Below are positions 18,541 to 26,625 of a DNA stretch of 64,000 nucleotides, in pieces. This DNA is from JANXQG01 sp963780045 (lineage in GTDB: Bacteria > Planctomycetota > Planctomycetia > Pirellulales > Thermoguttaceae), in assembly GCA_963780045.1 (NCBI GenBank), contig CAVZZZ010000001.1:5146001-5210000 (forward strand), given 5' to 3'. The notes under the pieces are model-generated. The model was not told the DNA's origin and did not search any database. It saw nothing but the letters and a program-made list of their open reading frames with translations. The translations under genes were made by a program, and so were the position numbers. Positions within the stretch are counted from its first letter, which is position 1. Each line of letters starts with the position of its first letter.

Positions 18541-18654
18541 GTAGGCCGGAACAGAGTCGCAGTCGTCGGCCGGTACAAGTACAATGCAGTCCCGGCGCTG
18601 CGCCGTCCTATTGCGGGGGAATCGCCGGAACCGCGCAAGCTTGTTCCGGCCTAC
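18541..18654. repeat. MITE-like element with 13-base perfect terminal inverted repeats
   Basis: The left end GTAGGCCGGAACA (18541-18553) and the right end TGTTCCGGCCTAC (18642-18654) are perfect inverted repeats enclosing about 88 bases that contain further stems. It lies 12 bases after the DUF1598 stop. No open frame lies inside. The GTAGG end resembles those of elements at 19727 and 57624. Confidence 0.75.
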
Positions 18655-18726
18655 GAAAACCTCCGGCTTGTGTGCTACACTATCTCTAGGCGGGCTTTCG
18701 CCGCGACCGTATGTCGGGTTTGGGCC

Positions 18727-19701
18727 ATGATACAGCGAATCCTGTCGTGTAGTTTTCTTGCGGCTCTTCTTTTTGCCGTGCCGTCGCTCCGCGCAGCAGC
18801 GAGCCCGCCCGATCCGGCCATCGCCGCCCGCGTCGGCGATGATCCGGTTGAAGTGGCCGAAGTGCAGCGGATGATGGACCTGGTCTTTCACGACAAAAAG
18901 CCCTCGGGCGAGCTGCTGGCGATGTCCCAGGCCCAGGTGCTCGAAGAGATTGTCAATCGCAGGTTGGTAATCGCTTATGCGCGGCGGGCCGGCGATCTGC
19001 CCGGCGAACGGGAATTGGCTAAAGCGAAGAAACAACTTCAAATCAGTCTGGCCGCCCAGGGTCGCAAGCCTCCGCCCTCGCCGCGGGGCGGATCGGCCGG
19101 CGACGCCGACCTCGACCGGCAAGCGCTTTGGCGGCTGACGTGGGACTGTTACTTGGCCAAGTACCGCACGCCGCAACGCCGCCAAGCGTGGTTCAGCGCC
19201 CACCGTCGCGACCTGGACGGCACCCAAGTGGCCGTTAGCCACATCCTGCTGCAGCCCGCGCGGAAGGATGATTCCAAGGAAATCGAAGAACTCCGCAAGC
19301 GTGCCGCCGAGATCCGCAGGGAGATTGCTTCCGGCACAATCGACTTCGCGCAGGCCGCCGCGAAGTACTCCGCCGGTCCTAGTCGCAAGCAGGGCGGCAA
19401 GCTCGGCAAGATCGGGCGCCATGCTCCTATGGACGAAGCATTCTCTCAGGGCGCCTTCGCCCTGGAGGCGGGCCAAATCAGCCAGCCCGTCATCACTTCG
19501 TCCGGCGTCCACCTGATCCGTAGCGATGAGATTGTGCCAGGCACGAAGCAGCTTGCCGACGTCCAAGAGGCCGTCGACGCGGCGTTGGCGCAGGAGCTCT
19601 TGACTAAGGTTTCTCATTTGGAACGCGAGCATACTGAGGTCAACTACACGGGCGCGTGGCCGCACTTCAAGCCCGGCACGCATGAGCTTGCATTACATTA
19701 G
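18727..19701 (+). CDS. Secreted parvulin-type peptidyl-prolyl isomerase
   Basis: The 324-residue protein has a signal peptide (ILSCSFLAALLFAVPSLRA), a SurA-like N-terminal helical region (RVGDDPVEVAEVQRMMD, VLEEIVNRRLVIAYARR) and a parvulin domain at about residues 155-260 (VAVSHILLQPA, DFAQAAAKYSAGPSRKQGG, FALEAGQISQPVITSSGVHLI). Such proteins assist folding of exported proteins, here in the periplasm-like space. The start at ATG 18727 opens the signal peptide; an earlier in-frame codon at 18670 does not. It follows a MITE-like element and precedes the convergent G1 peptidase. Confidence 0.85.
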   Translation: MIQRILSCSFLAALLFAVPSLRAAASPPDPAIAARVGDDPVEVAEVQRMMDLVFHDKKPSGELLAMSQAQVLEEIVNRRLVIAYARRAGDLPGERELAKAKKQLQISLAAQGRKPPPSPRGGSAGDADLDRQALWRLTWDCYLAKYRTPQRRQAWFSAHRRDLDGTQVAVSHILLQPARKDDSKEIEELRKRAAEIRREIASGTIDFAQAAAKYSAGPSRKQGGKLGKIGRHAPMDEAFSQGAFALEAGQISQPVITSSGVHLIRSDEIVPGTKQLADVQEAVDAALAQELLTKVSHLEREHTEVNYTGAWPHFKPGTHELALH

Positions 19702-19726
19702 GCTGCCGCTGCGATCGCGGTTAGAT

Positions 19727-19776
19727 GTAGGGTGGGACAAGATTGCAGAGGCGCCCGCTCGCTTGTCCTGCGCTAC
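19727..19776. repeat. Imperfect GTAGG...CTAC hairpin
   Basis: GTAGGGTGGGACAAG (19727-19741) faces CTTGTCCTGCGCTAC (19762-19776) with a 20-base loop. It lies just past the parvulin stop, and its right end reaches the G1 peptidase stop region. Its termini resemble those of the elements at 18541 and 57624. Confidence 0.6.
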
Positions 19777-20681
19777 GCCATACGCTTGCGCCGTCTTCGC
19801 AGCGATTCGATGGCGCCAAGGCTGGCGGCCGTTGCGGCAGCGAGCACGACGCTTGACGGCTCCGGAGCGATTTGCTCGACGACAAAGCTCGAGGTGGCCG
19901 AGCTGCCCGACCCGCTGTCGAATATCGGGGCGGGCGTCATCGCATCGGCAAACGGCGGACTGCTCTTCGTCGTTGCCAGCATCACCACGTCCCAGGTTTC
20001 CCAGTCCGGATTGTCAATCGGGCCGCTCTCGGTCCCGAGCGTCGCCGAGGCGTTAGTGAACGCCACGCTGCCAACATACGGCAGCGGCTCGATGCTGCCG
20101 TTGTTCGGCCCCTCGGCAATCCATTCCGCGCTCGATCGCGGCGCCGCGCTGTTGGTCAGGTCCACTGAAAAAGGCTTGTTCTGCGTGTTGTCCGTCAACG
20201 TAAGCAAATATGTCCCCGGGTTCCCCGGCGGGTTGTACTGGATGCTCGCAGTGATCGAATCGCCAGGCTGCACGTTGAATTGCGTGATGGGGAGACTGCC
20301 GTTGCCGTTGGAGATATTCTCATACCATGAGTAATAGTCGGTAGTGCCGGCGTCGTAATAGCTGGTCGTGCCCAACTGCACCAGGCTCGAGTCGGTGAAT
20401 CCGTCAAATCCAATCCAGACGGCGCACTGGCAAATACTCTTGCTGGCCGCCGGTAGAAGCGATGCCTGGGCCGTGGGCACAACCCAAGTTGCACTGACGT
20501 CATTTGCAACGCCCGATTGCGCACTGGAGCCACTGCCCGTGTATTGCACGACATAGCCGGCCCAATTTGCCGCGTTGAAGGTATTCGACGAGGCTCGCAG
20601 GGGGTGGGTAAAAAAGAAGAGCAATACGATCGGCGCGGCTGTTACGCACACTCGTCGCGGCCTAAAGCAAGTCAAAAACAT
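19773..20681 (-). CDS. Secreted G1-family (eqolisin-like) peptidase with PEP-CTERM anchor
   Basis: The roughly 300-residue protein has a signal peptide (TAAPIVLLFFFTHPLRA), then the peptidase G1 core: NWAGYVV, NDVSATWVVP, AVWIGFDGFTDSSLVQLGT with the candidate catalytic Gln, YYSWYENIS, PGDSITASI and SAEWIAEGP with the candidate catalytic Glu. The C-terminus is a PEP-CTERM sorting tail: PEPSSVVL, a hydrophobic stretch and RRRRK. G1 peptidases are glutamic proteases mainly known from fungi and some bacteria. The longer frame to 20867 runs into thrS, so I take ATG 20681, which has GGGGGA 9 bases upstream. Confidence 0.75.
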   Translation of the reverse strand: MFLTCFRPRRVCVTAAPIVLLFFFTHPLRASSNTFNAANWAGYVVQYTGSGSSAQSGVANDVSATWVVPTAQASLLPAASKSICQCAVWIGFDGFTDSSLVQLGTTSYYDAGTTDYYSWYENISNGNGSLPITQFNVQPGDSITASIQYNPPGNPGTYLLTLTDNTQNKPFSVDLTNSAAPRSSAEWIAEGPNNGSIEPLPYVGSVAFTNASATLGTESGPIDNPDWETWDVVMLATTKSSPPFADAMTPAPIFDSGSGSSATSSFVVEQIAPEPSSVVLAAATAASLGAIESLRRRRKRMA

Positions 20682-20819
20682 TGCGGCAATTCCCCCGGAT
20701 GCTTTAGCTATCATAACCTGAATCATCACTTTTTTGCAAGTATTTTGTTCGAGGAAGTGACGCCGACCTGCCATTTTCGCTGGTTCATTCCTATACTGGA
20801 GCTTTTGCAAAGGCCTTTT

Positions 20820-23015
20820 ATGCTCAAAATCATCCTTCCCGACGGCACAACGAAGGAATACAACCATCCCATCCGCCCGATCGACGTGGCCGCGGAAATT
20901 TCCCCCCGACTTGCCAAGGCCACAATCGCCGCCGAGGTGGACGGCCAGATCGTCGGCGCCGATGCATACCTCCCAGGAGAGGGGCAGGCCAGCCTGCGGC
21001 TCGTCACCAATCGAGACGCCGCCGCCCTAAACGTCATGCGGCACTCGGCGGCGCACGTCATGGCACGCGCCGTGATGCGACTCTATGACGGCATCCAGCT
21101 TGCCTTCGGGCCGACCGTCGAGAACGGCTTCTACTACGATTTTCAAACGAAGCGCCCTCTTTCCGAGGACGACTTTGCCGCGATCGAGACGGAAATGGCA
21201 AAGATCGTCAAGGAAGACGAGCCTTTCGAGCGCCTGGAGATGGACCGCGGCGAGGCTGTGCAATTGTGCAGCGATCTGGGGCAGACACTCAAGGTCGAGC
21301 ACCTTCAAACCGGCCTTGCCGATCACGGCCGCGTATCGTTCTATCGGCAGGGCGAATTCATAGACCTCTGCCGAGGGCCGCACGTCCCTTCCGCCGGCGC
21401 CATCGGCGCCTTCAAACTGCTCAGCGTCGCCGGCGCTTATTGGAAAGGTGACTCCAACCGGCAACAGTTGCAGCGGCTCTACGGCACGGCCTGGTTCAAG
21501 AAGGAGGACATGGAGGAGTACCTCAAGAAGATCGACGAGGCCAAGCGCCGCGACCACCGCGTGCTGGGCAAGCAGCTTGAGCTCTTCACCATCAATCCGA
21601 TGGTCGGCTCCGGGCTGATCCTCTGGCTGCCCAAGGGCGCTATCATCCGCCGACAACTGGAGAATTTCCTTTACGACAAGCTGCTGGAAATCGGCTACCA
21701 GCCGGTCTACACGCCGCACATCGGCCGCATCGAGCTGTATCAGACTTCCGGCCACTTCCCCTACTATGCCGACAGCCAGTTCCCGCCGCTCTACTTTCAT
21801 CCGCTGGGCGGCGTCGTGCAGGAACTCTTGCAGCTTTGGGCCAAGGGCGAAATCGACGACGACGGCCTGACGGCTCGACTCGATCCCTACATGCATTCGT
21901 CCTCGCATAATCGCCTTCGCCCGCACGTGCCCGATTACGAGAAGCTGGCGTCGCCCAAGGAAAAGGTGGCGGCGATCGAGTCCTGGCTGGAAAAGCAGGA
22001 ACGATACCTCGTCAAGCCGATGAACTGCCCGCACCACATCAAGATTTACCAATCCAAGCCGCGGAGCTACCGCGAGCTTCCGCTGCGCCTGGCGGAGTTC
22101 GGCACGGTCTACCGCTTCGAGCAGTCGGGCGAGCTCAACGGCATGACCCGCGTCCGCGGTTTCACGCAGGACGACGCCCACATCTTCTGCACGGAAGAGC
22201 AGGTGGCGGGCGAGTTCCGAAGTTGCATCGAGATGACGCAGTTCGTCTTGAAAACGCTTGGCCTGACCGACTACCGCGTGCGGCTTGGCTTCCGCGATCC
22301 GGCCAGCGACAAGTACGTCGGCACGGCGGAAAACTGGCAGCGGGCGGAAGCGGCGTTGGAGGCGGTCTGCAATGAAATGAGCTTGCCCAACCTGACGATC
22401 GAGCGCGGCGAGGCGGCATTCTACGGGCCCAAGGCCGATTTCGTCGTCGCCGACTGCATCGGCCGCGAGTGGCAGCTTGGCACCGTGCAGTTGGACTACA
22501 ACCTGCCCAGCCCGCAGCGGTTTGGCCTGGAATATATCGGTGCGGACAACCGCCCGCACCAGCCGGCGATGATCCACCGCGCGCCGTTCGGGTCGTTCGA
22601 GCGGTTTGTCGGCATGTTGATCGAGCATTTTGCCGGGGCGTTTCCCTTGTGGCTTGCGCCGGAGCAGGCCCGTGTGATGGTCGTCAGCCAGAAGGTCGAA
22701 GATTACGGCCGGCAGGTCGAGGCCCGCTTGCGCCAAGCCGGTTTCCGCGTCTCGGGCGACTATCGGGCGGAAAAGGTGGGCTCGAAGATTCGCGACGCCC
22801 AATTGGAGCTTGTGCCCTACATGTTCGTCCTTGGGGGACGCGAGGCCGAGGCCGGCCAGGTGGCCTTGCGCGACCGGCTCGAAGGCGATCTCGGCACGAT
22901 GCCGCTTGAGGCCGCCATCGAGCGCCTCCACTCTGAGGTTGCCGCCCGCACAATTCGCCAGGTCGTGAAAGGCTCCGCCGGCATTGGCGGGCGACAAGAG
23001 GGGAACGAGTACTAG
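20820..23015 (+). CDS. thrS: Threonyl-tRNA synthetase with a catalytic-domain insertion
   Basis: ThrRS charges tRNA-Thr. It has 731 residues against about 640 for the family. TGS domain at residues 1-65 (KIILPDGTTKEY), editing domain (MRHSAAHVMARAVMRLY, YYDFQTKRPLSEDDF, FIDLCRGPHVPS), then class II catalytic motifs with LKPMNCPHHIKIY-type zinc Cys (VKPMNCPHHI), VYRFEQSGEL, FTQDDAHIFC and MIHRAPFGSFERF; anticodon domain at the end. Between HFPYYADSQFPPL and the VKPMNCPHH motif there are about 70 extra residues, including LQLWAKGEIDDDGL and VPDYEKLASPKEKVAAIE. The frame is open, so this is a real insertion. Confidence 0.95.
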   Translation: MLKIILPDGTTKEYNHPIRPIDVAAEISPRLAKATIAAEVDGQIVGADAYLPGEGQASLRLVTNRDAAALNVMRHSAAHVMARAVMRLYDGIQLAFGPTVENGFYYDFQTKRPLSEDDFAAIETEMAKIVKEDEPFERLEMDRGEAVQLCSDLGQTLKVEHLQTGLADHGRVSFYRQGEFIDLCRGPHVPSAGAIGAFKLLSVAGAYWKGDSNRQQLQRLYGTAWFKKEDMEEYLKKIDEAKRRDHRVLGKQLELFTINPMVGSGLILWLPKGAIIRRQLENFLYDKLLEIGYQPVYTPHIGRIELYQTSGHFPYYADSQFPPLYFHPLGGVVQELLQLWAKGEIDDDGLTARLDPYMHSSSHNRLRPHVPDYEKLASPKEKVAAIESWLEKQERYLVKPMNCPHHIKIYQSKPRSYRELPLRLAEFGTVYRFEQSGELNGMTRVRGFTQDDAHIFCTEEQVAGEFRSCIEMTQFVLKTLGLTDYRVRLGFRDPASDKYVGTAENWQRAEAALEAVCNEMSLPNLTIERGEAAFYGPKADFVVADCIGREWQLGTVQLDYNLPSPQRFGLEYIGADNRPHQPAMIHRAPFGSFERFVGMLIEHFAGAFPLWLAPEQARVMVVSQKVEDYGRQVEARLRQAGFRVSGDYRAEKVGSKIRDAQLELVPYMFVLGGREAEAGQVALRDRLEGDLGTMPLEAAIERLHSEVAARTIRQVVKGSAGIGGRQEGNEY

Positions 23016-23108
23016 CCCCTGGTGCGGATCGCCGCGTTTTGAACCAAGTTTTTTTCTTCGCGCTTCAATCATCGAGTATTTGGCCTGGTTTTGGGGGTTT
23101 CTCGGCTC

Positions 23109-23197
23109 ACAGCTCGCTCAGGACCCATCTCAGAACCCGCTCAGGATCGGCCCACAACCCGCTCAGGGTCGACTCAGAACCCGCTCAGGAATTCCCG
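23109..23197. repeat. Four tandem 22-base repeats, ACAACCCGCTCAGGRTCG
   Basis: Imperfect copies of A-C/G-AACCCGCTCAGGATCGGCC occur with the GCTCAGG core at 23116, 23139, 23161 and 23183, spaced 22 or 23 bases. It lies about 95 bases beyond the thrS stop. The copies are direct, not inverted, so this is not a simple terminator. Confidence 0.75.
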
Positions 23198-23778
23198 CCA
23201 TCGGGTGGTTTCCGCACCAGTAGGTCCTTTCTGCCGGAATGGACCAGTGCGGCCAAAAAATCCCGTGCGATGACGAGTCCGCGCACCGACCCGCTCTGGT
23301 GTTAGCATCGATCATTTTTCTGCCAATCATATTTCCGTTGACAACTCCGATCTCGGACCTACGGCTTCTTGCCCCTTGCGAGAGTGCCAAATCTGGCACT
23401 CTTGGCACTCGTACGCCACGGTTTGACACTGCTTTGGCGTCGTTTCACACTCCGCAGCAGCGGGCCGGCGCCCCCACATTCCGCGACGAAACTGCATCCG
23501 TGGCACAAATGGCACACTTTGGTTCAATTAGCGTTTTTGCATTGTTTTCGCCCGCCGCGAATAGCACGTTTTGGCGGCCAGCGGTTGCGGATTTGGCGCG
23601 CGTCTGACGCAGTTTGGCGCCGGAGTGTCTCCGTTTGACGCCTTTTGTCGTCCTCTACCTCGCATCCGGCTTCTGACTTCCATCTTCTGACTCCTGACCC
23701 TTATCCGGCCCGCAATTATAACACAACTCTTAACTATTGTCAACATATATCGCCATTTGTCGTTTTCCCGGCCGCCGC

Positions 23779-23890
23779 AACTCCTTGCGCCGCAAGGGGT
23801 TAAGCGTCTTGACATTTGTTTGCAAAAGGAGTGGCCGTTTTGTGGTCCGGCGTTTTTCGCATGACGCAAGTCCTTGCGCGGCAACGACTT
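23779..23890. repeat. Pair of CCTTGCGC palindromes
   Basis: AACTCCTTGCGCCGCAAGG (from 23779) and AAGTCCTTGCGCGGCAACG (from 23868) are two imperfect 23-base palindromes about 89 bases apart in the same orientation, in otherwise non-coding DNA. Confidence 0.6.
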
Positions 23891-24044
23891 GGGGATTCCC
23901 GGCCGGGCGGCGCGTTCAGGCGCTGTTTTCAAGGCCAAAGGAGAACATTCCGCTGGACTTCCTCGATATCATGCGACCCGATTAAGCGGACTTGCGGCGT
24001 AGCGGCGACTCTGATTTCCGCCGAATTCGCCCGCGATTCCGCTT

Positions 24045-24086
24045 GCGCGGAGCTCCGCATAATTGCGTTTATGCAGAGCTCCGCAT
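24045..24086. promoter_or_regulatory. Two GGAGCTCC palindromic sites, possible operator pair
   Basis: GCGGAGCTCCGCAT (24047-24060) and ATGCAGAGCTCCGCAT (24071-24086) are near-perfect 14-16 base palindromes with centres about 25 bases apart. The spacing of roughly two helical turns would suit a dimeric regulator, but no adjacent promoter is evident, and they may equally be REP-type repeats. Confidence 0.4.
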
Positions 24087-24156
24087 GATCGAAAAAACTG
24101 GTTGTTGCTCGGCAGCGAACAAGCCGGTCCGCGAGCGGCCGTCTTGTTCACGATCC

Positions 24157-25179
24157 TCACTCTTCAAGCACCGCGTCGCGAAGCGCGTCACGTGCCTCAG
24201 CCCGCACCGACTCGGGATCGCCGAGCAACTTTCGCCAGCTCGTCCCGGCGTGTCTCGCGCGCCTCGCGGCGTGCGTCTCTTGCCGGCTACCGCTCTTGAG
24301 GCGCCGCGTCGCGAAGCGCCTCGCGAAGCGCCTCACGAACCTCAGCCCGCACCGAATCGGGGTCACCGAGCGACTCTCCTCGTTCGTCCCGGCGTGTCTC
24401 GCGCGCCTCGCGGCGCGCGTCTATTGCCGGTGCCCGCTGTTCAACCACCGCGTTGCGCGCCGCGTCGCGAAGCGCATCACGAAGCGCCTCACGAACCTCA
24501 GCCCGCACCGACTCGGGGTCGCTGAGCGACTCTCGTCGCTCGTCCCGACGTGTGTCGCGCGCCTCGCGGCGCGCGTCTATTGCCGGCGCCCGCTGTTCAA
24601 CCACCGCGTTGTGCGCCGCGTCGCGAAGCGCATCACGAAGCGCGTCACGAACCTCAGCCCGCACCGACTCGGGGTCGCTGAGCGGCTCTCGTCGCTCGTT
24701 CCGACGCGTGTCGCGCGCCTCGCGGCGCGAGTCTATTGCCGGCGCCCGCTGTTCAACCACCGCGTTGCGCCGCGTCGCGAAGCGCATCACGAAGCGCGTC
24801 ACGAACCTCAGCCCGCACCGAATCGGGGTCGCTGAGCGACTCTCGTCGCTCGTTCCGACGCGTGTCGTGCGCCTCGCGGTGCGCGTCTATTGCCGGCGCC
24901 CGCTGTTCAACCACCGCGTTGCGCGCGCGTCGCGAAGCGCATCACGAAGCGCGTCACGAACCTCAGCCCGCACCGAATCGGGGTCGCTGGACGACTCTCG
25001 TCGCTCGTCCCGACGCGTGTCGCGCGCCTCGCGGAGCGCGTTATTGCCGGCGCCCGCTCTTCAATCACCGCGTTGCGCGCCGCGTCGCGAAGCGCCCCAC
25101 GAACCTCAGGCTGCTGGCCACGCACGCTACTCGTCGCGGCTACTGCAAGAATCACCAGAAGAAATGAAACACATCTCAT
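24157..25179 (-). CDS. Secreted protein of 52-residue Arg/Glu/Asp/Ala tandem repeats (several frame breaks)
   Basis: ATG 25179 follows a good ribosome site (GGGAGG, 7 bases) and encodes a signal peptide (FLLVILAVAATSSVRG). Then come about six repeats of 156 bases; one unit reads VVEQRAPAIDARREARDT then RRDERRESLSDPESVRAEV and RDALRDALRDAAR. The CCTCAGCCCGCACC core of the unit recurs at 24195, 24340, 24496, 24652, 24806 and 24961. The units between 24289 and about 24760 share one frame. Units nearer the start differ by one or two bases near 25045, 24925 and 24770, and the last unit is also out of phase. The mature protein would be a long, highly charged helix, perhaps a coiled coil. No family is recognised. 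Confidence 0.6.
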
Positions 25180-25819
25180 CACTAAACCTCCCTAACTGTG
25201 GGAAAAGGGTTGCTGCCGAGGCAGCTTCTGTAAACCGAACGAAGATTGGGCGGCAACGACACGGTCAGCAGTCGGTTTCAGACGCGCAGCAAGAGGTCGG
25301 CTGGCAATGGCATAACCGTGCAGCGGACCGCCTGACAGCGTCTTGAGAACCAACATGCCAAGTGTGTCTTGGTCGAACCAGCTTTACCCATGCTGGTCCG
25401 GCGTCACCGTCCCTCTCGATGACTGTGTACGGGCATTCTATCCCCGGCTCTAGACTGTCAAGGAGTGCATAAAAAGAATTCCAAAAGTGCGTAACGTCAA
25501 GAGGTCAGGTCCGCTTCGCATCCTTAGACTTGATCGCCGCCCGGACGATTGAACTGACGACCAGCCGGTTGACAGACTGCAAGGTTCGGTCATCGAGGCG
25601 ATCGCCAACGTAACGACACTCGCGATCACGGTATGCGCGACTCGCGCAATGCCAATTTGTCAGATTCTGTAAATCTTTACCTCTTGCCTTCACTCAATCG
25701 ACACCTACAATTCGCCTGGGTGATCAGGTACAAGCGACGCCACACGAGTCCACGTCTACAGTATCTCGGGTCGCGCAATCAAGGTCTTTTTCTCTAGGAC
25801 TCGTCAGGAGGGATTTGTC
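25180..25819. other. Intergenic region upstream of two divergent secreted-protein genes
   Basis: There is no convincing gene in these 640 bases. A minus-strand 62-codon frame (25505-25693) has no signal, ribosome site or recognisable sequence. A hairpin ACCAGC-N9-GCTGGT lies near 25377-25397. A minus-strand TTGACA (25456-25461) with TAGAAT 15 bases on could drive the repeat-protein gene, but the spacer is short. Confidence 0.45.
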
Positions 25820-26182
25820 ATGTTACGAAACCTCAGTGTCTGCACCTTCGCGTTGGCGGCCGTACTGCTGTTCAGCAGCGATGCCAGCGCAGGTTGGAGG
25901 AGCCGAAGGGCCGGACATGGGTACTACGGCGCCAGCAGTTGCGGCTGCGGTTGCGGCTCCAGCGGTGTGGTGACGGGGAGTACGGCCGCGATTCCTGCGC
26001 CCGCTACGGATACGACCGGGACGGCTACAAACCCGGGCGTGATCCCCGCGCCGGTGCAGGGTGTGCAGCCCGGCGTGGACGTTGGCCGGCCGGGCAACAA
26101 CCCGGGCGGCATTGGCGGGCCAGCGTCGGGGCTGGGCGTGCGGCCCGGCGTGGGTGTTGGCGGCCTCGGCCGCAAACGCTGA
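25820..26182 (+). CDS. Small secreted Gly/Pro-rich protein
   Basis: The 120-residue protein has a signal peptide (LSVCTFALAAVLLFSSDASA). A Cys-Gly cluster, YYGASSCGCGCGSSG, is followed by a proline-glycine-valine tail with repeated PGV and GVRPGVGVGG units. A strong AGGAGG lies 8 bases before the ATG. The Cys-Gly cluster and the low-complexity tail suggest a cell-surface or matrix role, which is inference only. Confidence 0.65.
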   Translation: MLRNLSVCTFALAAVLLFSSDASAGWRSRRAGHGYYGASSCGCGCGSSGVVTGSTAAIPAPATDTTGTATNPGVIPAPVQGVQPGVDVGRPGNNPGGIGGPASGLGVRPGVGVGGLGRKR

Positions 26183-26247
26183 TCGTTCACAGGCCCTCTG
26201 CTTGCCCCGTGGGCCGGGCAGATCTTTGATCACAGCGCCGAGCCGTC

Positions 26248-26492
26248 GCCTATCTGACCGACGGCTCGGTCTACTTCGACCGGCGCCGCTCTCTCCGTAA
26301 CGTGCTTAGGCGGATGATCGAGGGGCAGTGGAGACGATTTTCCGCGGATATGGGATCGACCAGGACGCGATTGAGCGGCTTCTACGGCGAGTCCCAATCG
26401 GTCGCAAGAACTCCCTGTTTTTCGGAACCGAGAAGGGCGCGAAGACAAGCCGTCTGACGGCCACGGCAGACACGGTTCAAAAGCAGTTTTGA
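26248..26492 (+). pseudogene. Degenerate C-terminus of an IS66-like transposase
   Basis: Two fragments in different frames fit the IS66 transposase C-terminus: AYLTDGSVYFD, then after about 90 bases DAIERLLRRVPIGRKNSLF and FGTEKGAK. Family members end with ..DNNxxERAxRPxALGRKNWLF.GS..GA. Upstream is a stop, and no inverted repeats or ORF partners are visible, so it is a remnant. It marks an old insertion beside the oxoamine synthase gene. Confidence 0.5.
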
Positions 26493-26625
26493 CCTTGCCT
26501 GCCTGCTAACCCATTCGCACCATTGTTCGATAGGCCGGTGGCAACGGCCATCTTGATCGTGTACCATAGGGAATCCCCGATCCGATGTAAGTCGGCCGGG
26601 CGTGCCCCTTGGAGAGGATTTACTC

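Larger units (their letters stand above)
23016..24156. other. 1.1-kb non-coding stretch filled with short repeats and palindromes
   Basis: No frame here shows a recognisable protein. The stretch holds, in order, 22-base tandem repeats, many TTTGGCRC-like motifs with GAGTGCCA-type inverted repeats (23385-23650), short CTGACT repeats (about 23668-23700), an AT-rich patch (23714-23752), two CCTTGCGC palindromes and a pair of GGAGCTCC palindromes. It separates thrS from the end of the minus-strand repeat-protein gene. Confidence 0.6.

Noticed and set aside
16915..19683. 922-codon minus-strand frame covering DUF1598 and the parvulin
   Set aside because: It is a shadow of two confident plus-strand genes and shows no signal peptide or motif of its own.
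21027..23072. 681-codon minus-strand frame across thrS
   Set aside because: Antisense of thrS, which carries all class II synthetase motifs.
23109..23197. CRISPR array
   Set aside because: The four 22-base units are contiguous with no spacers and no cas gene is nearby.
23016..23640. Possible small genes of 60-120 codons after thrS
   Set aside because: No ribosome site or recognisable sequence; the stretch is made of short repeats and inverted repeats.
24296..25346. Plus-strand repeat frames of 140-300 codons rich in Arg/Ser
   Set aside because: The minus strand has the signal peptide, ribosome site and helical repeat; plus-strand frames have no start signals.
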